From NCBI GenBank assembly GCA_016200785.1, contig JACQED010000457.1, positions 1 to 8,442 on the forward strand: DNA of 8,442 nucleotides. Reading direction: 5' to 3'. Positions 5,759 to 8,442 of this stretch are shown here, piece after piece. This stretch comes from Chloroflexota bacterium (GTDB taxonomy: Bacteria > Chloroflexota > Anaerolineae > Anaerolineales > JACQED01). A program made the translations under genes and the position numbers. Numbering within the stretch: the stretch's first letter is position 1; every line of letters starts with the position of its first letter. The notes under the pieces were generated by a model. It ran no database searches. It had not been told where the DNA came from and saw nothing but the letters and a program-made list of their open reading frames with translations.

Positions 5759-7369
5759 TCACTCCGGCTTCCCCCAGCCGCCGCCCGTCCCCGTAATCAA
5801 TCGGACGAGATCGCCCTTCTTCAAGCGATGATGCGAGACTTTGCCTGCGCGAAGAATCAGTCTGTCGCCGTCGTGCACCTCGACCGCGTTGACCGAGCCG
5901 TCGCGTCCGCCGGCAGCGCCCCACGGCGGAAATTTGTGCCGCCCGAACGAGGCGGTGAGTTCCGCCTCGGCGAGCAGGCGATACTCGCGAACTAATCCCC
6001 GGCCTCCGCGCCTGCGGCCTGCGCCCGCGCCGTCTTCGTTGAGCGCATAACGTTCGACCCGAATCGGGAAGCGCGTCTCGGCCACCTCAATCGGGATGTT
6101 GTAGGTCTCGCCGTCGCCCGCCACGACGAGACCCGACTCGCCATCCTCCCACTCACTTGCTCCCCAGCCGCCAGCCTGCGGCTCGACGAGAATCCATCGG
6201 CGGCGATGACCGTCCTCGCCGGTGAGGATCGTCCCGCATACCGAGAGCGAGTGCCCGGCGGAGAGCCGGTCGGGCACTACCTCGGCCAACGCCCGCCAGA
6301 TCAGATCGGTGGCATAGTCGCCCGACTCCCAATACGTCGAGACCGGCGCGGGACGCAGGGCGTTGAAGACACATCCCGGCGGCGCGATGATCTTCATCGG
6401 GCGAAAGACTCCGTCGTTCGTCGGCAGGTGGGGATCGATGATCGCTTTGAAGACAGCCTTGCACGACGCGCCCAGCGAACTCCACGTGGTGTTGATCGGC
6501 CCGCGCGTCTGCGGCGCGGAGCCGGTGAACTCGCAGATGAATTCGTCGGGCGTGATGGTGACGGCCACCTGGATCGGGATGGGATCGTCGGTGAGGCCGT
6601 CGTCGTCGAGAAACCCGGAAGCGCGGTAGGCGCCGGGCGGCAAGTCGGCCAGTCTGGCGCGGGCGGCGCGTTCGCCCTGATCGAGCAATCGCTCGATGGC
6701 CGCTCTGACTGCGCCGACGCCGTACTTGGCGCACAGGCCCCCGACGCGCTCCTGCGTCACCTTGAGCGCGGCGACTCCGGCGTGCAGATCGCCCAGGGTC
6801 ATTGCCGGCGTGCGGACGTTGACTTCCAGCAGATCGAGCAAGGCTCGGTTCGCTTCACCGCGATGGTACAGTCTGATCGCGGGGAAGAGCAGACCTTCCT
6901 GATAAATCTCGGTGGAGTCGGTCGTCCAGGATCCGGCGGACATCCCGCCGACTTCCGTCCAGTGTGACTTGTTCACGCCGAAGGCGACGAGTTCGCCGTC
7001 GAAGAAGATCGGCGCAATGAGGGCAACGTCGGAGAGATGCGACCCGCCGCCGCCGTAGGGATCGTTGGTGATGAAAATGTCGCCTGGACGAAGATCGTCG
7101 CTGTATTTGTCGAGGATGGCCTGCGCCGCGTCGCCGAGCACGCCGATGAAGCCGGGGATGCCCTCGGCCTCGGCCACCAGTTGGCCGCGCGCGTCGGTGA
7201 TGCCGCAGGCGTAGTCGAGCACTTCGTAGATAATCGGCGACTGAGAGGCGCGGCCCACTGCAACGAACATCTCGCTCGCCGCCGCGCGGAGTTGGCAGGC
7301 GATGATTTCAAGGGTAAAGGGATCGGGGGATTGCCGATTGCTGATTGCGGATTGCTGATTGTCGGCCAT
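5759..7369 (-). CDS. Hydantoinase B/oxoprolinase family protein
   Basis: 536 residues, full length for the HyuB family (Hydantoinase_B). It is the partner of HyuA in ATP-dependent opening of hydantoin or lactam rings, in the cytoplasm. Conserved segments in order are DPFTLEIIACQLRAAASEM (16-34), the NDPYGGGGSHLSD motif (102-114), NKSHWTEVGG (133-142), NVRTPAMTLGD (184-194), and the glycine-rich end TGGGWGKPE. The ATG at 7369 is the only plausible start: the in-frame codon two triplets upstream is the TAG of the DNA-repair gene, and no other start codon occurs before residue 34. Residues about 3-14 (NQQSAISNRQS) are encoded by a heptamer repeat and are not family sequence. There is no strong ribosome binding site, so coupling to the upstream gene is likely. 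Confidence 0.92.
   Translation of the reverse strand: MADNQQSAISNRQSPDPFTLEIIACQLRAAASEMFVAVGRASQSPIIYEVLDYACGITDARGQLVAEAEGIPGFIGVLGDAAQAILDKYSDDLRPGDIFITNDPYGGGGSHLSDVALIAPIFFDGELVAFGVNKSHWTEVGGMSAGSWTTDSTEIYQEGLLFPAIRLYHRGEANRALLDLLEVNVRTPAMTLGDLHAGVAALKVTQERVGGLCAKYGVGAVRAAIERLLDQGERAARARLADLPPGAYRASGFLDDDGLTDDPIPIQVAVTITPDEFICEFTGSAPQTRGPINTTWSSLGASCKAVFKAIIDPHLPTNDGVFRPMKIIAPPGCVFNALRPAPVSTYWESGDYATDLIWRALAEVVPDRLSAGHSLSVCGTILTGEDGHRRRWILVEPQAGGWGASEWEDGESGLVVAGDGETYNIPIEVAETRFPIRVERYALNEDGAGAGRRRGGRGLVREYRLLAEAELTASFGRHKFPPWGAAGGRDGSVNAVEVHDGDRLILRAGKVSHHRLKKGDLVRLITGTGGGWGKPE
7329..7363. repeat. Five-copy GATTGCN heptamer repeat encoding the N-terminus of HyuB
   Basis: Five consecutive heptamers on the plus strand: GATTGCC, GATTGCT, GATTGCG, GATTGCT and GATTGTC. 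The sixth base departs from C only in the last unit, and the seventh varies. They begin 4 nt inside the hyuB start codon and code for the Q/S/N-rich residues 3-14. This is a short tandemly repeated sequence of the kind usually found between genes, here captured into a reading frame. Confidence 0.85.
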
Positions 7370-7372
7370 CGT

Positions 7373-8050
7373 CTATCTGCGAAGTCTTTGTCGAGCGGCC
7401 TCGCTCGTCAACTCGCGGAGCGCGTCGGCGGCGATCCAATTGGCCGCTTTGGAGTCTGACTTTTGGATTTCTTTCGCCGTTCGAATTGCCGCCTTGTTCA
7501 AGTTCGAGTTTCGTTTGCCGATCTGCCTCAGCGCCCAGTTGACTGCTTTCTTGACGAAGTTCCTCGCGTCGCCGGCCTCGCGCTCGATGACGGGCAGGAA
7601 TTTGGCCATCTGCTCGTCGCTGGCGTCTTTGTCGTGGACGGCGAGTGAGGCCATCAGGGCAAAACCCGCTCGTTTGACGAACTCTTCGGGCCGCCTGCTC
7701 CACTGCATCGCCTTTTTGTAGGCGAACCGTGTCTTGTCGAAAAGATTCATACAGCACTGATCGCACGTGTCCCACGAGTCGAAGTCTTTGACCCAGCGTT
7801 CCATTTGCGCTTCGGTCACGAGCGCCGGGTCGTCAACCATGCTCGCTAGTATCCGCGCCTCGTGGATGCCCGACGACCAGAGTTGTCCGGCGAGAGCGTG
7901 ATCCCGTCCGGCCTCCTTCGCGATCTTTCTCAAGTCCGGAACCGAGACACCGTAGGTGTTGTGCGGATTGATGCCGAAGCGGGCCATGCCCGAGACGGCG
8001 TCGGGGTTGGACAGGGATTTCAGTCGTTCAAGAACTTGACTCAATTTCAT
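7373..8050 (-). CDS. DNA alkylation repair protein (AlkD-like HEAT-repeat glycosylase)
   Basis: 225 residues from the ATG at 8050 (MKLSQVLERLKSL), the size of the AlkD family. These all-helical HEAT-like proteins excise positively charged alkylated bases such as N3- and N7-methylpurines. The conserved core DSWDTCDQCCMNLFDKT and KRAGFALMASLAVHDK is clear. W93, D97, R127 and W172 are plausible counterparts of the catalytic Trp/Asp/Arg/Trp set of characterised AlkD, judged by spacing from memory rather than alignment. The frame stays open to 8128, but that extension is encoded by hairpin-rich repeat DNA and is not family-like; an ATG at 8065 is an alternative start. It lies between a hydantoinase A gene and hyuB, and its TAG is one codon before and in frame with the hyuB ATG, which is unusual company for a repair enzyme. 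Confidence 0.85.
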   Translation of the reverse strand: MKLSQVLERLKSLSNPDAVSGMARFGINPHNTYGVSVPDLRKIAKEAGRDHALAGQLWSSGIHEARILASMVDDPALVTEAQMERWVKDFDSWDTCDQCCMNLFDKTRFAYKKAMQWSRRPEEFVKRAGFALMASLAVHDKDASDEQMAKFLPVIEREAGDARNFVKKAVNWALRQIGKRNSNLNKAAIRTAKEIQKSDSKAANWIAADALRELTSEAARQRLRR

Positions 8051-8070
8051 AGTCGCAAAAACCATCTTCT

Positions 8071-8162
8071 CACCGCGAAGACGCGACCCCGCGAACAACT
8101 GCGGGGCAGGCGGGCGCAAAGGAAGCAAGAGGAAAACTTCGTGCTCTTTGCGCCTTTGCGGT
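8071..8162. repeat. Nested inverted repeats between long hyuA and the DNA-repair gene
   Basis: Three nested or adjacent pairings are visible: a perfect CCCCGC/GCGGGG stem (8087-8092 with 8101-8106, 8-nt loop); a 9-bp GGCGCAAAG/CTTTGCGCC pairing (8113-8121 with 8146-8154); and imperfect outer arms ACCGCGAAGACGCG and CGCCTTTGCGGT (8072-8085 with 8151-8162). The overall composition, CGCAAAG-type units in both orientations, resembles dispersed intergenic repeats. It occupies most of the 145-bp gap and explains the non-family extension of the downstream reading frame. Confidence 0.65.
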
Positions 8163-8180
8163 TTAAAGGAAGTTCATTCA

Positions 8181-8217
8181 GCCGAATAATCCAAGTTAAT
8201 CCGCGAAATCTGTGTCC
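8181..8217. repeat. GGATT-type degenerate repeat overlapping the 3' end of long hyuA
   Basis: On the minus strand, units resembling AGATTTCGC, GGATTAACTT and GGATTATTC follow each other with a period of about 10 bp. The TAA stop of long hyuA (8198-8196) and its last codons, DTDFAD, are written inside this repeat, whereas related HyuA proteins usually end soon after the GNL motif. Confidence 0.5.
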
Positions 8218-8442
8218 AAGAAGATCTGCAAGTTGCCAAAGTCGTCCACGCGCAGCCGCATCCCCGGCGGGACGGGCGTCGTCGAGGTCGGTTCTTCCAC
8301 GATCAGCGGCCCCACGGCCTCGAAGCAAACGGGCAGATCGTCGCGTTCGTAAATCGGCGTGTCGCACCAGCCGTCGGAGTCAAAGTGCGCGCGTCGCGAA
8401 GATTTCGGCGTCACGGTTTGCGCCCTTCGCGCGTCGTCCATC
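8196..8442 (-). CDS. Hydantoinase/oxoprolinase A subunit (long form), C-terminal end only
   Basis: The last 81 or so residues of a protein that begins beyond the right edge. The segment TPIYERDDLPVCFEAVGPLI followed by VEEPTSTTPVPPG and the terminal VDDFGNLQI is the characteristic C-terminal domain ending of approximately 690-residue HyuA/oxoprolinase A proteins (family pattern: Y-x-R-x-x-L, then G-P-x-I-V-E-E-P-x-S-T-T, then P-P-G). It differs from the short-form A subunit encoded at 4061-5668, so the cluster holds two distinct A subunits. This one is probably the partner of the HyuB at 5759-7369, from which it is separated by the DNA-repair gene. The ATG at 8441 is internal to the protein, not a start. 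Confidence 0.87.
   Translation of the reverse strand, partial: MDDARRAQTVTPKSSRRAHFDSDGWCDTPIYERDDLPVCFEAVGPLIVEEPTSTTPVPPGMRLRVDDFGNLQIFLDTDFAD

Noticed and set aside
4172..5831. Long plus-strand frames (403 and 377 codons) opposite short hyuA
   Set aside because: Both overlap each other and the conserved hyuA gene, with compositions typical of antisense shadows in high-GC DNA.
6206..6967. A 253-codon plus-strand frame opposite hyuB
   Set aside because: It lies entirely within a strongly conserved HyuB coding region and has no recognisable motif.
7329..7363. CRISPR array or phage attachment site made by the heptamer repeats
   Set aside because: Units are 7 bp with no spacers, and no integrase or cas gene is present.
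8051..8128. N-terminal extension of the AlkD-like protein to 8128
   Set aside because: The extra residues (Pro/Arg/Leu-rich) are translated repeat DNA with hairpins, and the family starts at the MKLSQVLERL segment.

Overview
The window is a stretch of GC-rich (estimated near 60%) bacterial chromosome in which every convincing gene lies on the minus strand, so it reads biologically from right to left. The organism is most likely a member of the Chloroflexota (Anaerolineae-like). The main clue is the substrate-binding lipoprotein near the left end: its lipidated cysteine is followed by a long Ala/Pro/Thr/Gln-rich linker, a style common in that phylum. The many short degenerate tandem repeats at gene borders also fit. 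This assignment is an inference from style, not from a marker gene.

Layout in the direction of transcription: (1) the C-terminal end of a long-form hydantoinase/oxoprolinase A subunit (8442 to 8196, cut by the window edge); (2) a 145-bp gap filled by hairpin-rich repeats; (3) an AlkD-like DNA alkylation repair protein (8050 to 7373); (4) a hydantoinase B subunit (7369 to 5759); (5) a 90-bp gap containing a long imperfect hairpin; (6) a second, short-form hydantoinase A subunit (5668 to 4061); (7) an 82-bp gap; (8) a ROK-family kinase-like protein without the usual zinc cysteines (3978 to 2998); (9) a DUF917 / S-methyl-thiohydantoin desulfurase-like protein (2994 to 1873); (10) a small MNT-type nucleotidyltransferase without a visible HEPN partner (1876 to 1541); (11) a 130-bp leader; (12) a family-5 peptide/oligopeptide ABC transporter substrate-binding lipoprotein (1410 to 1, running off the left edge), broken by a frame change near 517-540.

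Taken together, hydantoinase A and B, DUF917, the ROK protein and a peptide-type binding protein look like an uptake and ring-opening cluster for cyclic amides (hydantoins, oxoproline-like lactams or thiohydantoins). ATP-dependent HyuA/HyuB enzymes open such rings, and the binding protein would belong to an importer whose permease and ATPase genes should lie beyond the left edge. The actual substrate cannot be read from the sequence. AlkD and the nucleotidyltransferase are passengers by function, yet tightly packed: AlkD ends one codon before hyuB, and the nucleotidyltransferase start overlaps the DUF917 stop.

The most unusual feature is a set of short, degenerate, mostly 7-bp-period repeats and hairpins at gene borders and inside genes. 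One encodes the first residues of HyuB. One is inserted in the middle of short HyuA and forms a canonical four-tract G-quadruplex motif on the coding strand. One lies in the leader of the binding-protein gene. Two other families form hairpins between genes, and a further GGATT-type repeat appears to supply the last codons and stop of long HyuA. No tRNA, rRNA, CRISPR array, transposase or convincing sigma-70 promoter was found.
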